NCBI GenBank assembly: GCA_049644285.1
Contig: JBARRP010000213.1
Location: 1-64,000, forward strand
Length of the DNA stretch: 64,000 bases
Origin: CAVRXT01 sp049644285
Lineage (GTDB): Bacteria > Acidobacteriota > Terriglobia > Acidiferrales > UBA7541
Direction of reading: 5' to 3'
Positions 25,540 through 33,902 of this stretch are shown here, piece after piece (within the stretch, counting starts at the first letter, position 1; each line of letters begins with the position of its first letter). A program made the translations under genes and the position numbers. The notes below the pieces were generated by a model. It saw nothing but the letters and a program-made list of their open reading frames with translations. It searched no databases and was not told the DNA's origin.

Positions 25540-26663
25540 GCGAACCAGTCCGTGTCCTGGTAGTGGATGATTCGGCGCTCATGCGGAAACTGATTCCGCA
25601 GGCGTTGAAACGAGACTCCTCGATCGAGGTGGTAGGGACCGCGATGGATGGCTCGTTCGCGCTGAAAAAGATCGAAGAGCTCAGGCCACACGTGGTAACG
25701 CTCGATCTCGAAATGCCGCGCATGGACGGAATCGAGACGCTGCGAGAGATCATGCGGAATCATCGCGTGCCGGTCATCGTCGTCAGCGCTCAAACGGCCG
25801 AAAGCGCAAAATCGACAATGAAAGCCCTGGCCCTCGGCGCCTTCGATTTCGTAGCCAAGCCGCAAGACGCGGCTTCGGGTCACCTGGAAGAAATCGCAGC
25901 GGAACTGGCGCTGAAAATCAAGGTGGCGGCGGCCGCCGGCGTTCCGAAGATGGTCATCACCGTGCCGATGGCGCGGAGAAAATCGCCGCGCGCGCCGAAA
26001 ACTTCGCAGCGGCCCACCCGGGTTGTTGCGCTCGGCGTCTCGACAGGCGGCCCAAACGCACTGCAGTACTTGTTTTCACAGCTCCCGGAGGATTTTCCTG
26101 GCTGCTTGCTGGTGGTACAGCACATGCCCGAAGGATTCACGGAAATGTTTGCGCGAAGGCTCGATGAATGTTCACCCATCGAGGTGAGGGAGGCGCAATC
26201 GGGTGACCTGCTGGTGGCGGGTCGCGCACTGATCTGCCCGGGTAATCGTCACTTGAAGGCGCGGCGCTTGCCGCAAGGGGATATCGCGGTGCTCGCCGAT
26301 CTGCCACGAGTGAACGGGCATCGCCCCTCGGTCGACGTGCTGTTTCATTCCGTGGCCAAGGAATTCGGCCACCAAGCAATTGCGGTCCAGATGACGGGCA
26401 TGGGTGATGATGGCGCCGAAGGCATGGGCGCGGTGAAGGCTGCGGGGGGCATCACTCTTGCACAAAGCCTGGATACGTGCGTGGTTGACGGCATGCCCCG
26501 GGCCGCCATCGATCGTGGATATGTTAACCGCGTCATTCCGCTGCCCACTCTGGCGAGTGTGCTCCAGGCGAACTGCGCCGCGGAACGCCCGCAAGCTGAG
26601 CCGGCCGGGGCGCCAACCGAATCCGAGATCCTGGAAGGTATTCGAGGAATTCGAAGGAGATAG
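25536..26663 (+). CDS. cheB: Chemosensory methylesterase CheB
   Basis: 375 residues; ATG overlaps the cheA stop (ATGA). Receiver with D57 (VTLDLEMPRMDG) and Lys in AKPQD, then a basic linker and the methylesterase domain with S169 (GVSTGGPNALQ), H196 (VQHMPEGF) and D292 (TGMGDDGAEG). All catalytic residues are present. It works with the adjacent CheR to set receptor methylation. Confidence 0.95.
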   Translation: MSEPVRVLVVDDSALMRKLIPQALKRDSSIEVVGTAMDGSFALKKIEELRPHVVTLDLEMPRMDGIETLREIMRNHRVPVIVVSAQTAESAKSTMKALALGAFDFVAKPQDAASGHLEEIAAELALKIKVAAAAGVPKMVITVPMARRKSPRAPKTSQRPTRVVALGVSTGGPNALQYLFSQLPEDFPGCLLVVQHMPEGFTEMFARRLDECSPIEVREAQSGDLLVAGRALICPGNRHLKARRLPQGDIAVLADLPRVNGHRPSVDVLFHSVAKEFGHQAIAVQMTGMGDDGAEGMGAVKAAGGITLAQSLDTCVVDGMPRAAIDRGYVNRVIPLPTLASVLQANCAAERPQAEPAGAPTESEILEGIRGIRRR

Positions 26664-26665
26664 TT

Positions 26666-27109
26666 ATGAAACAGTTCGAACCATTGAAACGAAAGAAAGA
26701 CGACAAGCCCGTCCGTTACCTGGTGGTGGACGACTCCGTCTTTGCGCGCAAGAGCCTCGCCAAAATGATTGAGGCCTTTGGCGGCGAACTGGCTGGCGAA
26801 GCCGGCGACGGATGCGCCGCCATCACCGAATACTCGCGCACACAGCCGGACATCGTCCTGATGGACATTACCATGCCGCAGATGGAGGGAATCGAGGCGG
26901 TCGAGCGAATCGTCCGCGAACATCCGGAGGCGCGCATCGTGATGGTCTCTTCCGTCGGCTATCAGGACAATATCCTCGCGGCCTTGCAAAAGGGCGCGCG
27001 GCATTTCGTGCAAAAGCCGGTAAAGCCGGATGCTCTATACGAGATTATCCGCTACGTTCTGAGCGACGACGGAGTGGCCACACCGGTGGGTGCCGAAGGA
27101 GACGCCTAG
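26666..27109 (+). CDS. cheY: CheY-like response regulator
   Basis: 147 residues: a basic 15-residue N-terminus, then a full receiver with acidic pair (LVVDDSVFARKS), D67 (VLMDITMPQMEG), SSVGYQDNI and Lys in QKPVKPD. No output domain. It begins 2 nt after the cheB stop and is followed 2 nt later by cheX, whose product should dephosphorylate it. The likely diffusible output of the second chemosensory system; the target is not flagellar as far as this window shows. Confidence 0.93.
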   Translation: MKQFEPLKRKKDDKPVRYLVVDDSVFARKSLAKMIEAFGGELAGEAGDGCAAITEYSRTQPDIVLMDITMPQMEGIEAVERIVREHPEARIVMVSSVGYQDNILAALQKGARHFVQKPVKPDALYEIIRYVLSDDGVATPVGAEGDA

Positions 27110-27111
27110 TC

Positions 27112-27612
27112 ATGAAGATGGAATTGATTCAGCCGTTCGTCAACGCGATGGACGCTGTCTTGGCCGAAACTCTGCAATCGTCACCCAAGATAGTCGACCT
27201 GACGATGGAGGAAGAAGGCTACCGGCGGAAGGGTCTGGCTGCCCTGATCCAAATTCGCGGCGAAATTGAGGGTCGAATCATCCTCGACATGGAGGGACGC
27301 ACTGCCGCCCAAGTTGCCAGCATACTTTCCGGAAGCGAAGTCGAGGAATCGGAGGACATCGTTCGCGAAACCGTCTGCGAATTAGCCAATATGGTGATCG
27401 GCAATGCGGTCACGCTGCTAAACGATCGCGGCTTCCGCTTCAAGGTTTTTCCGCCCGAAGTGCACCAGCTCGAGCAATGCGAAAAAGCGGGTCAAGACTC
27501 CGAAGCGCTGATCCTTTGCTTCGAAACTGAAGGCGGAAACGTCTACATGAACATCGCGATGCGTTATTTGAAGCGGCGCAGCCGCGAGCGAGCGACGGTC
27601 CCAGCGGCCTAA
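27112..27612 (+). CDS. cheX: CheY-P phosphatase CheX
   Basis: 166 residues from the ATG at 27112. The CheC/CheX/FliY-type phosphatase motif is present: E90 and N93 in CELANMVIGNA, followed ~25 residues on by FPPEV. One motif copy, as in CheX rather than CheC. It hydrolyses CheY phosphate and resets the signal. Last gene of the plus-strand operon, directly after cheY. Confidence 0.9.
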   Translation: MKMELIQPFVNAMDAVLAETLQSSPKIVDLTMEEEGYRRKGLAALIQIRGEIEGRIILDMEGRTAAQVASILSGSEVEESEDIVRETVCELANMVIGNAVTLLNDRGFRFKVFPPEVHQLEQCEKAGQDSEALILCFETEGGNVYMNIAMRYLKRRSRERATVPAA

Positions 27613-27645
27613 CTGAACGTTCAGGCGGGAAGCCTGGCCTTCAGT
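27612..27645. terminator. Possible bidirectional hairpin between convergent genes
   Basis: ACTGAA (27612-27617) pairs with TTCAGT (27640-27645), and CAGGC (27622-27626) with GCCTG (27632-27636), with a small internal loop. It fills the 28-base gap between cheX (+) and the PilZ gene (-). There is no strong T-tract on either side, so efficiency is uncertain. Confidence 0.35.
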
Positions 27646-28507
27646 GTTCCTTAAGAAATTCACCCGGCTTCAGGTATTCGATTCCGTTCCGGAACAGCCC
27701 CGCCGTAGGAATTTCCTCCGAATGCACCACCCGCGCAGCGACGAAGATGTTGGCGGAGCCCTGCGTGTAGGGAACCGCAATCTCAATGCGCGTCGGAGGC
27801 ATATATCGCTTGCGGCTGCGAAAACTCAGTCCAAAGGACGAAATCTCTTCGCAGACAGCCAGTTCATCGTCAGCGCCGGCTTGGCGCACACAGGCGGTTA
27901 GTCGCGCTTTCAGTCTTACGGCCCTCCTTCTTTCGCCGAGCGTCCCCTCGGGCGTGGTCTGAACCCGGGTTGCGTGTCCATTTCCTCGAGCCTTTGCCTT
28001 CTTCAGATCCTCATGAGGAGCCTGTGCCCAGATGCTCGGGACGCCGCAGGTCTTGCAGAGGCGTGCGATGCATCGATTCGATTCAAAGCCGGCCAGCTCG
28101 AGCTCATTCAGATAAATCACTTCGCGGCCTCCGCAGTAGGAGCATTCGAGCAGCATCCGCGCAACTGCTTCTTGAGAGTCCGCAATCGGGGGGAATTCCA
28201 CTCCCCAGAGATCATTTTCGGTTTCCATCAGCGACACGCCATAGACATAGCCTTCTTCCTGATGGCCGAATTGGCCGATGATCTTCACAGGTCCATGGCG
28301 GTGCGATTCGTGAGGCGCCTTCCGGCGAACTTGCATTTGCTGGCCAGCCTCAAGCAATCGGTTTAGCACGACGACCGCGCCGTGCTGGCTGATCAGCATT
28401 GTACGGGCTGGTTCCTTGAAAGTTCGCCCTTCGCTGTCGGTGCCTTCCGCTTCCAGAAATAGCGTCAGGCACACGCGATCGCTACGCCGCGTTCCAGCAA
28501 CGGACAT
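27641..28507 (-). CDS. Tandem PilZ protein with central Cys4 knuckle
   Basis: 288 residues from the ATG at 28507 (GGGGAGG upstream); the longer frame is spurious. An N-terminal PilZ-like domain begins RRSDR and contains MLISQHGAVVVL; a central segment has four cysteines as CSYC...CKTC (~125-165), suggesting a zinc knuckle; a C-terminal PilZ domain has RRAVR (RxxxR), EEISSFGLSF and GLFRNGIEYL. PilZ domains bind c-di-GMP and control motility or exopolysaccharide output. It converges on the second chemosensory operon and could link c-di-GMP to the same behaviour (inference). Confidence 0.8.
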   Translation of the reverse strand: MSVAGTRRSDRVCLTLFLEAEGTDSEGRTFKEPARTMLISQHGAVVVLNRLLEAGQQMQVRRKAPHESHRHGPVKIIGQFGHQEEGYVYGVSLMETENDLWGVEFPPIADSQEAVARMLLECSYCGGREVIYLNELELAGFESNRCIARLCKTCGVPSIWAQAPHEDLKKAKARGNGHATRVQTTPEGTLGERRRAVRLKARLTACVRQAGADDELAVCEEISSFGLSFRSRKRYMPPTRIEIAVPYTQGSANIFVAARVVHSEEIPTAGLFRNGIEYLKPGEFLKEH

Positions 28508-28686
28508 CGAGCTGCCTCCCCGAATGAGAAAACCGCGTACCAATGAGCCTAGCACACAGGTGCGATCCGCCGGGCGTCGCGCGGGTGCGATGTTCGTGGG
28601 ATTCAACAGCAAAGCACAACAGAAAGATACGAGAACCGCGGAAATGATCGGCTGCCTCACGAATCCGGGGTTCACTCGCGAGGCTT

Positions 28687-28695
28687 TGCTATAAT
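28687..28695 (+). promoter_or_regulatory. Extended -10 element upstream of cofE
   Basis: TGCTATAAT: a perfect TATAAT at 28690-28695 with the TG extension one base upstream. No convincing -35 lies at 16-18 bases, as is allowed for extended -10 promoters. It is ~100 bases upstream of cofE in the divergent 291-base gap with the PilZ gene. Confidence 0.4.
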
Positions 28696-28798
28696 CGGCC
28701 GCCGGACAGGGAGGAAGTTCCGCATCTTTTACAGGCCTCTGATTCCCTTCCCGGAGGCCGCCGGATTCGCTCCCAAGAGCTGGCGAAGGCAGCGCAAA

Positions 28799-29554
28799 TT
28801 GCCCGAACCTGGAATTCGAGTCCTTCCGATAAAAGGCATTCCGGAAATTCATCCTGGAGACAATCTGGGCACGATCCTCGCCGAAGCCCTTCAGCAGGGC
28901 GGAATCCGGGTGGCGGAATCGGATGTCTTTGTGATCGCGCAGAAAATCGTGTCGAAGGCGGAAGGGCGAATCGTGCAACTCGACTCGGTCAAGGCCTCAG
29001 AAAAGGCAAGACACTGGGCGGATGAGTATCGCAAGGACGAGCGTCTTGTCGAGCTGGCTTTGCAAGAGTCGCGGCGAATCATCCGCATGGAGCGGGGGGT
29101 TCTGATCGTCGAGACGCGTCACGGTTTTGTCTGTGCCAACGCGGGCGTTGACGCGTCCAACACTCCGCCCGGCACTGCCACTCTCTTACCTGAAGATCCG
29201 GACCGCACGGCGCGTGAACTGGCGGCCGAATTTTCGACAACCTTCGGAGTCCCGATCGCTGTGATTATCTCCGATACTTTCGGGCGTCCCTGGCGCGAGG
29301 GACTTACGAACGTGGCGATCGGAGTCGCAGGTATTGCGCCCCTGATTGATTACCGAGGGCAGAGAGATTCGTCGAACCGGCCGCTGCAGGCCACGGTCAT
29401 TGCCCTCGCCGACGAATTGGCCTCTGCCGCCGAACTGGTGATGGGGAAATTGAACGGCGTTCCGGCTGCGGTCGTCCAGGGATTTCAATACCGCTCGCGT
29501 GAAGGATCGGGACGCAATCTCTTGCGGGCGCCCGACCAGGATCTTTTTCGCTAG
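28799..29554 (+). CDS. cofE: Coenzyme F420-0:L-glutamate ligase
   Basis: 251 residues from TTG at 28799, the start that aligns with the family N-terminus (RVLPIKGIPEIHPGDNL). Typical motifs: VIAQKIVSKAEGR, GFVCANAGVDASN, VIISDTFGRPWREG, NVAIGVAGI. The enzyme adds the first glutamates to F420-0, using GTP. It is a single-domain CofE, lacking the nitroreductase domain of actinobacterial FbiB. It stands apart from cofC, cofD, cofG and cofH (~24-28 kb away) but completes that pathway. Confidence 0.93.
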   Translation: MPEPGIRVLPIKGIPEIHPGDNLGTILAEALQQGGIRVAESDVFVIAQKIVSKAEGRIVQLDSVKASEKARHWADEYRKDERLVELALQESRRIIRMERGVLIVETRHGFVCANAGVDASNTPPGTATLLPEDPDRTARELAAEFSTTFGVPIAVIISDTFGRPWREGLTNVAIGVAGIAPLIDYRGQRDSSNRPLQATVIALADELASAAELVMGKLNGVPAAVVQGFQYRSREGSGRNLLRAPDQDLFR

Positions 29555-29654
29555 CGCCATGCTCGACGGTGGACAAGGCGTTCAACGGGGCTGTAAGATC
29601 AAAAATCAGTTCGACAGATGAGCAGAACTGACGCCACAAGGAGCGCGGGCACTC

Positions 29655-30680
29655 ATGCGACTCGTCACCTTTGAAGATGCAGCACATCGTCGACGGATCG
29701 GCGCGGTGACGCCCGACGGCTCCGTCGTGGATCTGAATCTGGCCTATGCGGTGTATTTGCGGGATGTCGAGCGCGAAGGCACGTATCTGCGAATGGCCGA
29801 CGCTCGCCTACCCTCCGAAACGCGGCAATTCTTTGAAGGCGGCGACCCCAGCCTCGAAGCCGCGAAACGAGCGGTCGACTTTGCAGCGGAAGCGGGAAAC
29901 GAAACCGCAGGCCCGGCGGGTGAACGAGTCGTCTACCCACTCAACGAAGTGAAGCTGCGCGCCCCGATTGCGCCGCGAAAATTTTTCCATACCGCCGGGA
30001 ATTTCCGCGAGCATCACGAAGAAGCGGAGAAAGCGGGCTTCTCGCACCCGGTCCTTCCCTGGATCGTCTTCTTTCAAAATGTCGATGCCGTCATCGGCCC
30101 GGAGGAGCCGGTGATTTACCCGGACCACCTCACCGAAGAGCTGGATTACGAGCTCGAGCTCGCGGTCGTTTTGAAAAAAGCTGGAAAGCACTTCTCGGTG
30201 GACGAAGCCAAGGACTACATCGGTGGATATGTGATCTTCAACGACGTGACAGCGCGCGATATCCAGCGGCGGGAGATGAAATCGGGAGTGTTCAGTTTCT
30301 GCAAGGGCATCGACAGTTTCTGCCCGCTCGGGCCTTGGATTGTTACCGCCGACGAAATCCCCGACCCGCACAATCTGGCGATGGAGCTGCGCGTGAACGG
30401 CGAGGTCCGCCAGAGATCGCACTCGAAAAAGATGTCCGTGAAGATACCGGAGATCATCGCTCATTATTCGCCGATGGGCTACAGCGCCGGCGACGTGGTT
30501 TCCACCGGCACAGTTTCGGGCGTCGCGGCTTTCAGCGGCGATCCCAAAGCGTTGTATTTGAAGCCGGGGGACGTAATGGAATGCGAGATCGAGAGAATCG
30601 GTGTCCTCAGAAATCCGGTCATCTCCTGGAAGCGAGCCTACGGTGAAAAAATTCCAGCGGTTGTCGGAGCAGCGCGGTAG
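29655..30680 (+). CDS. Fumarylacetoacetate hydrolase-family protein
   Basis: 341 residues. An N-terminal ~100-residue lid domain (MRLVTFEDAAHRRRIG) precedes the FAH catalytic fold: FHTAGNFREHHEE, the metal-binding pattern EELDYELELAVV, GGYVIFNDVTARDIQ, GPWIVTADEI, GDVVSTGTVSG and LKPGDVMECEI. These enzymes cleave C-C bonds or isomerise or hydrate ring-fission products, using Mg2+. The substrate cannot be told from sequence. It is 100 bases after cofE and 6 nt before the synthase gene, suggesting one operon and a catabolic role. Confidence 0.85.
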   Translation: MRLVTFEDAAHRRRIGAVTPDGSVVDLNLAYAVYLRDVEREGTYLRMADARLPSETRQFFEGGDPSLEAAKRAVDFAAEAGNETAGPAGERVVYPLNEVKLRAPIAPRKFFHTAGNFREHHEEAEKAGFSHPVLPWIVFFQNVDAVIGPEEPVIYPDHLTEELDYELELAVVLKKAGKHFSVDEAKDYIGGYVIFNDVTARDIQRREMKSGVFSFCKGIDSFCPLGPWIVTADEIPDPHNLAMELRVNGEVRQRSHSKKMSVKIPEIIAHYSPMGYSAGDVVSTGTVSGVAAFSGDPKALYLKPGDVMECEIERIGVLRNPVISWKRAYGEKIPAVVGAAR

Positions 30681-30686
30681 TTCTCG

Positions 30687-31886
30687 ATGTCAAGCGGCGA
30701 CAATAACAAGGTATGGGTCAGTCCGCTGAATCATCAGCCCGGAGTGTGCTCGCCGATTCGAACAAAGCAGCCGGTGAGCTTCTACGATACAACGCTGCGC
30801 GACGGCGAGCAGACTGTCGGGGTCGTTCTTGATCCACAGCAAAAACTGGAGCTGGCACGCCAGATCGACGGACTCGGGATCGGCCGGATCGAGGCCGGCT
30901 TCCCACGCGTCTCTTCGGAAGACGGTGAAGCTATCCGGCTGATCTTGGAAGCAAATCTCCGAGCAGAAATATGGGGATTTGCGCGCGCAGCCCGTGCGGA
31001 CTTGGACGAACTCGCGCGCCTCGGCCTAAGGTTCGCGGTGATCGAAGTCCCCACCAGCGATATCAAACTCAAAGCTTACGGAATTCCTCGCGAAGAAGCG
31101 ATGCGGCGCGCTGCCGACGCCGTGACCTACGCGAAGAAGAACCGCCTCTATGTGGCCTTCTTCCCGGTCGATGCCACTCGCGCAGATCTCGATTTTTTGA
31201 AGGCCATCTATCATGCCGCGCTCGACGCCGGGGCGGACGAAGCAGTCATCGTAGACACAATCGGAGCTTGCGGCCCCGAAGCCGTCGAATACCTCGTCGG
31301 TGAAGTACGCCAATGGCTCGGAGACGAAATCCCGCTGCACTTCCATGGGCACAACGATTTCGGCCTGGCGACGGCATGCGCCGTGGCCGCAGTGCGAGCC
31401 GGCGCCAACTGGATCCAAGGAACGATCAATGGGATGGGCGAGCGCGCCGGAAACGCCGACCTGGGCGAAGTGGCTCTTGCGCTCCAATGCTTGTATGACG
31501 CACCGGTTGCTCTCAACCTCGGCAAAATTCGCGAAGTCTCACGAGCCGTCCGCGAAGCTGCGCGCTACGACCTCGAGCCCTGGAAGCCGGTGGTCGGAGA
31601 AAATCTTTTTGTCCGCGAAAGCGGCACTGTGGCCAGCCAATTCCACATTCCGGAGGCAATCGAGCCTTTTTCCGCGGAGCTTGTGGGCGCGCGCCGGGAG
31701 ATCGTTCTTGGGAAGAAGAGCGGCCTTGACAGCGTCGTATTAAAGGCCAAGGAACTCAGCCTGGAAATCCCTGAATCGCGACGCCAAGCTGTTCTAGCCG
31801 CCGTGAAGAACAAGGGCATCGCCGCTCGTAGATTGCTCACGGACGCTGAGTTCGAGCAAATCGTCGAGCAGGTTTGCCACGAATAG
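30687..31886 (+). CDS. Homocitrate / 2-isopropylmalate synthase-family enzyme
   Basis: 399 residues. DRE-TIM metallolyase: FYDTTLRDGEQTVGV near the N-terminus, the metal HxH in LHFHGHNDFGLA, GTINGMGERAGNADLGEV, and a short C-terminal domain. The length and lack of a LeuA regulatory domain favour the homocitrate-synthase/NifV-like subgroup, which condenses acetyl-CoA with a 2-oxoacid, but the 2-oxoacid substrate is not predictable by eye. No nitrogenase or lysine-pathway genes are nearby. Probably co-transcribed with the FAH-family gene 6 nt upstream. Confidence 0.8.
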   Translation: MSSGDNNKVWVSPLNHQPGVCSPIRTKQPVSFYDTTLRDGEQTVGVVLDPQQKLELARQIDGLGIGRIEAGFPRVSSEDGEAIRLILEANLRAEIWGFARAARADLDELARLGLRFAVIEVPTSDIKLKAYGIPREEAMRRAADAVTYAKKNRLYVAFFPVDATRADLDFLKAIYHAALDAGADEAVIVDTIGACGPEAVEYLVGEVRQWLGDEIPLHFHGHNDFGLATACAVAAVRAGANWIQGTINGMGERAGNADLGEVALALQCLYDAPVALNLGKIREVSRAVREAARYDLEPWKPVVGENLFVRESGTVASQFHIPEAIEPFSAELVGARREIVLGKKSGLDSVVLKAKELSLEIPESRRQAVLAAVKNKGIAARRLLTDAEFEQIVEQVCHE

Positions 31887-31966
31887 CCGGCGAGTCCGCT
31901 GACCAAGCTTCAACTCTCTTCTCCAATTCTTCTTTGGAACGACTCCACCTGTCTCAGGCTGCCTCT

Positions 31967-31975
31967 TGCTATAGA
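31967..31975 (+). promoter_or_regulatory. Extended -10 element upstream of dioxygenase-like gene
   Basis: TGCTATAGA, an extended -10 (TGn TATAGA) 53 bases before the ATG at 32028. It sits just after a TGTCTCA half-site (31950-31956). The similar TGCTATAAT precedes cofE. Confidence 0.35.
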
Positions 31976-32027
31976 ATGAAGAACGAAACGCTTGCGGCGG
32001 CGGCGCGCCGCAGCGGGGGAGACTCCG

Positions 32028-32765
32028 ATGGACCGCGCTTACTTTTACTCCATCATGAACGGCGAGGGAACGCTCGATTACGAAATCTACCTGAACACGA
32101 AGGCGCTTCTCTCCTGCCAGAAAGATTTCAAGGACTTCTGCAATCAGGATGAATTGCAGTTCCAGGTCGTTCACCAGGTCGAGGAGATGTGGATGAAGCT
32201 GATTGGCTACACGCTTCTCGATATTGACGACTATCTGCAGCAGGAGAACACCAACCGCGTGCTCACTCTCTTTCGCCGGGTGCATATCGCGTTGAGGCTG
32301 ATGACCGAGCAACTCGCATTGCTCGAAACCATGTCTCCGAGGGAATATCAGGAAATTCGGCTGCGCCTTGGGAACGGCAGCGGGCAGGAATCTCCCGGAT
32401 TTCGTGTGATTCTGCGAATGCACCCGTATATTTGGAATTCGTTCAAAACCTTTTATCTGGAAAACCGCGGGAAGACCATCGAGAAGATCTACAACTCCGG
32501 CTATTCGCATGGCGACGCTTATGTGGTCGCCGAAGCCCTCGCGGAATTCGATGAGCTTTTCCAGCGATTCCGCTACGTGCATCTGCAGCTCATCCAACGA
32601 AGCATTGGCTTGGGATCGAAATCGCTGAAGGGCCGATCGGTCGAGTTGTTAAACGAAGGATTGCGCCATCGGTTCTTCCCTGATTTGTGGGACATCCGCC
32701 ACCAGATGACGGATTCCTGGGGCGCGCAATACGGTCAGGTCCGCGATTCCATCAGCGGACATTAG
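32028..32765 (+). CDS. Divergent tryptophan 2,3-dioxygenase-like protein
   Basis: 245 residues from the ATG at 32028 (GGGGGAGA upstream). The fold signature is clear: YEIYLNTKALLSCQKD, FQVVHQVEEMWMKLI (distal-type H49), SPGFRVILRMHP, and FRYVHLQLIQRSIG with H185 in the place of the proximal haem ligand. The GTGGS(S)G loop that normally follows and contacts the amino-acid moiety of tryptophan is replaced by GLGSKSLKGRS, and the tail is shortened. Haem binding is likely; the substrate may not be L-tryptophan. TDO opens the indole ring to N-formylkynurenine; a neighbouring FAH-family enzyme is compatible with a ring-cleavage route (inference). Confidence 0.75.
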   Translation: MDRAYFYSIMNGEGTLDYEIYLNTKALLSCQKDFKDFCNQDELQFQVVHQVEEMWMKLIGYTLLDIDDYLQQENTNRVLTLFRRVHIALRLMTEQLALLETMSPREYQEIRLRLGNGSGQESPGFRVILRMHPYIWNSFKTFYLENRGKTIEKIYNSGYSHGDAYVVAEALAEFDELFQRFRYVHLQLIQRSIGLGSKSLKGRSVELLNEGLRHRFFPDLWDIRHQMTDSWGAQYGQVRDSISGH

Positions 32766-32795
32766 CCCGCCACATCGCAGTTCGGTACCGCCGCG

Positions 32796-33869
32796 CTAGC
32801 GTCGAAAGTGTGGCAGGACCGCCTCACCAAACAGCCGCGCCTGTTCCGTGCGGTCATCTCCCCAAATTTCGAGGAGAATATGGCTGCATCCGGCAGCGCG
32901 ATACTCTTCGATGCGCGCGATGCAATCCTCCGGCGTGCCTGCAATCGGACAGATTTTCTCGAGGACTTCATCCGTGACCTCGCGGGCCGCTGCTTTCCGC
33001 CCTCCTCGTTCCATCGCATCTGCAATCGGCTTGATTTCTTCAAACGTCAGCCCCGCCTTTTGCAGCAAGACATCCGCCGAACCGCGGATGTTCTGCACTT
33101 TGTTCGCCAGGTACATCGCCGCCATTTCGCGCGCGCCTTCTTTACCCTTCTTGCGGTCCTTATGGATGCTGCCGACGATGACGGAGCCAAGGTCTAAGCT
33201 CGCGGGATCTCTTCCTGCGTTCCGCGCGCCTTCGAGCATGACCTCGCGCGAGTAGCGAACGAACGCCGGGGTCGTGATACTGGCCGTCAAGAGCCCATCG
33301 AAATGGGAGCCGGCCATCCGCTGCAGAACGGGACCGGTGGCGCCAATATAGGTCGGGACGCGAAACCTTTGAACATGCGCGTCACTGCGCAGCGGAGGAA
33401 TCTGCGCCGAGAAGACTTTGCCTTCGTATTTGAACTCTTTGCCGCTCAGGGCTCCCTCGACGATTTCGATGCTTTCACGCATCACGGTTGCAGGGCCTGC
33501 ATCTTTGCCGGTTTCGCCTTCGCCGATTTCCTTCATGAACATTTTCGAAGCCCCGAGGCCAAGCAGGAACCGTCCTTCGCCAGCCGTCTCTTGCAAGACG
33601 CGGGCCTCCATTGCGATCTGCACCGGATGGCGTGTATACGGCGAAATGATCCCCCAACCTATGCCGATTTTCTTTGTTTCCCGCGCCGCGATCGCCGTAA
33701 TGGACGTGGAAGAGCGCGCCTCCATCGAATGCTTGCGCCACCAGGGATAGGCTTCCGCAAGCCAGAATGTGTCAAAGCCGGCCCGTTCGCACGCATGAGC
33801 CATCCGCACCGTCTCCTCGACAGGCTCCATGCTGAGTTGCAAAACTCCAATTCGAAAAGGAACGCCCAT
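32796..33869 (-). CDS. Luciferase-fold F420-dependent oxidoreductase, Mer-like
   Basis: 357 residues. TIM-barrel luciferase-like protein with the Mer/F420 subgroup features: HACERAGFDTFWLAEAY, KIGIGWGIISPYTRHPVQIA, GRFLLGLGASKMFM, VPTYIGATGP, a long helical insertion, and ICPIAGTPEDCIARIEEY. Members of this subgroup commonly bind F420 rather than FMN and move hydride to a substrate. F420 use is supported by F420 biosynthesis genes in this window but is not proven. It converges with the TDO-like gene and leads downstream of the PanE-like gene. Confidence 0.82.
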   Translation of the reverse strand: MGVPFRIGVLQLSMEPVEETVRMAHACERAGFDTFWLAEAYPWWRKHSMEARSSTSITAIAARETKKIGIGWGIISPYTRHPVQIAMEARVLQETAGEGRFLLGLGASKMFMKEIGEGETGKDAGPATVMRESIEIVEGALSGKEFKYEGKVFSAQIPPLRSDAHVQRFRVPTYIGATGPVLQRMAGSHFDGLLTASITTPAFVRYSREVMLEGARNAGRDPASLDLGSVIVGSIHKDRKKGKEGAREMAAMYLANKVQNIRGSADVLLQKAGLTFEEIKPIADAMERGGRKAAAREVTDEVLEKICPIAGTPEDCIARIEEYRAAGCSHILLEIWGDDRTEQARLFGEAVLPHFRR

Positions 33870-33902
33870 GACTGGTCTTGATGTCCTTTTGACGCAGAGT
33901 CG

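Noticed and set aside
31957..31970. Possible sigma-54 promoter before the TDO-like gene, next to a TGTCTCA half-site (31950-31956)
   Set aside because: The spacing is GG-N9-GC, one base short, and only half of the dyad is present; an extended -10 (TGCTATAGA) explains the site better.
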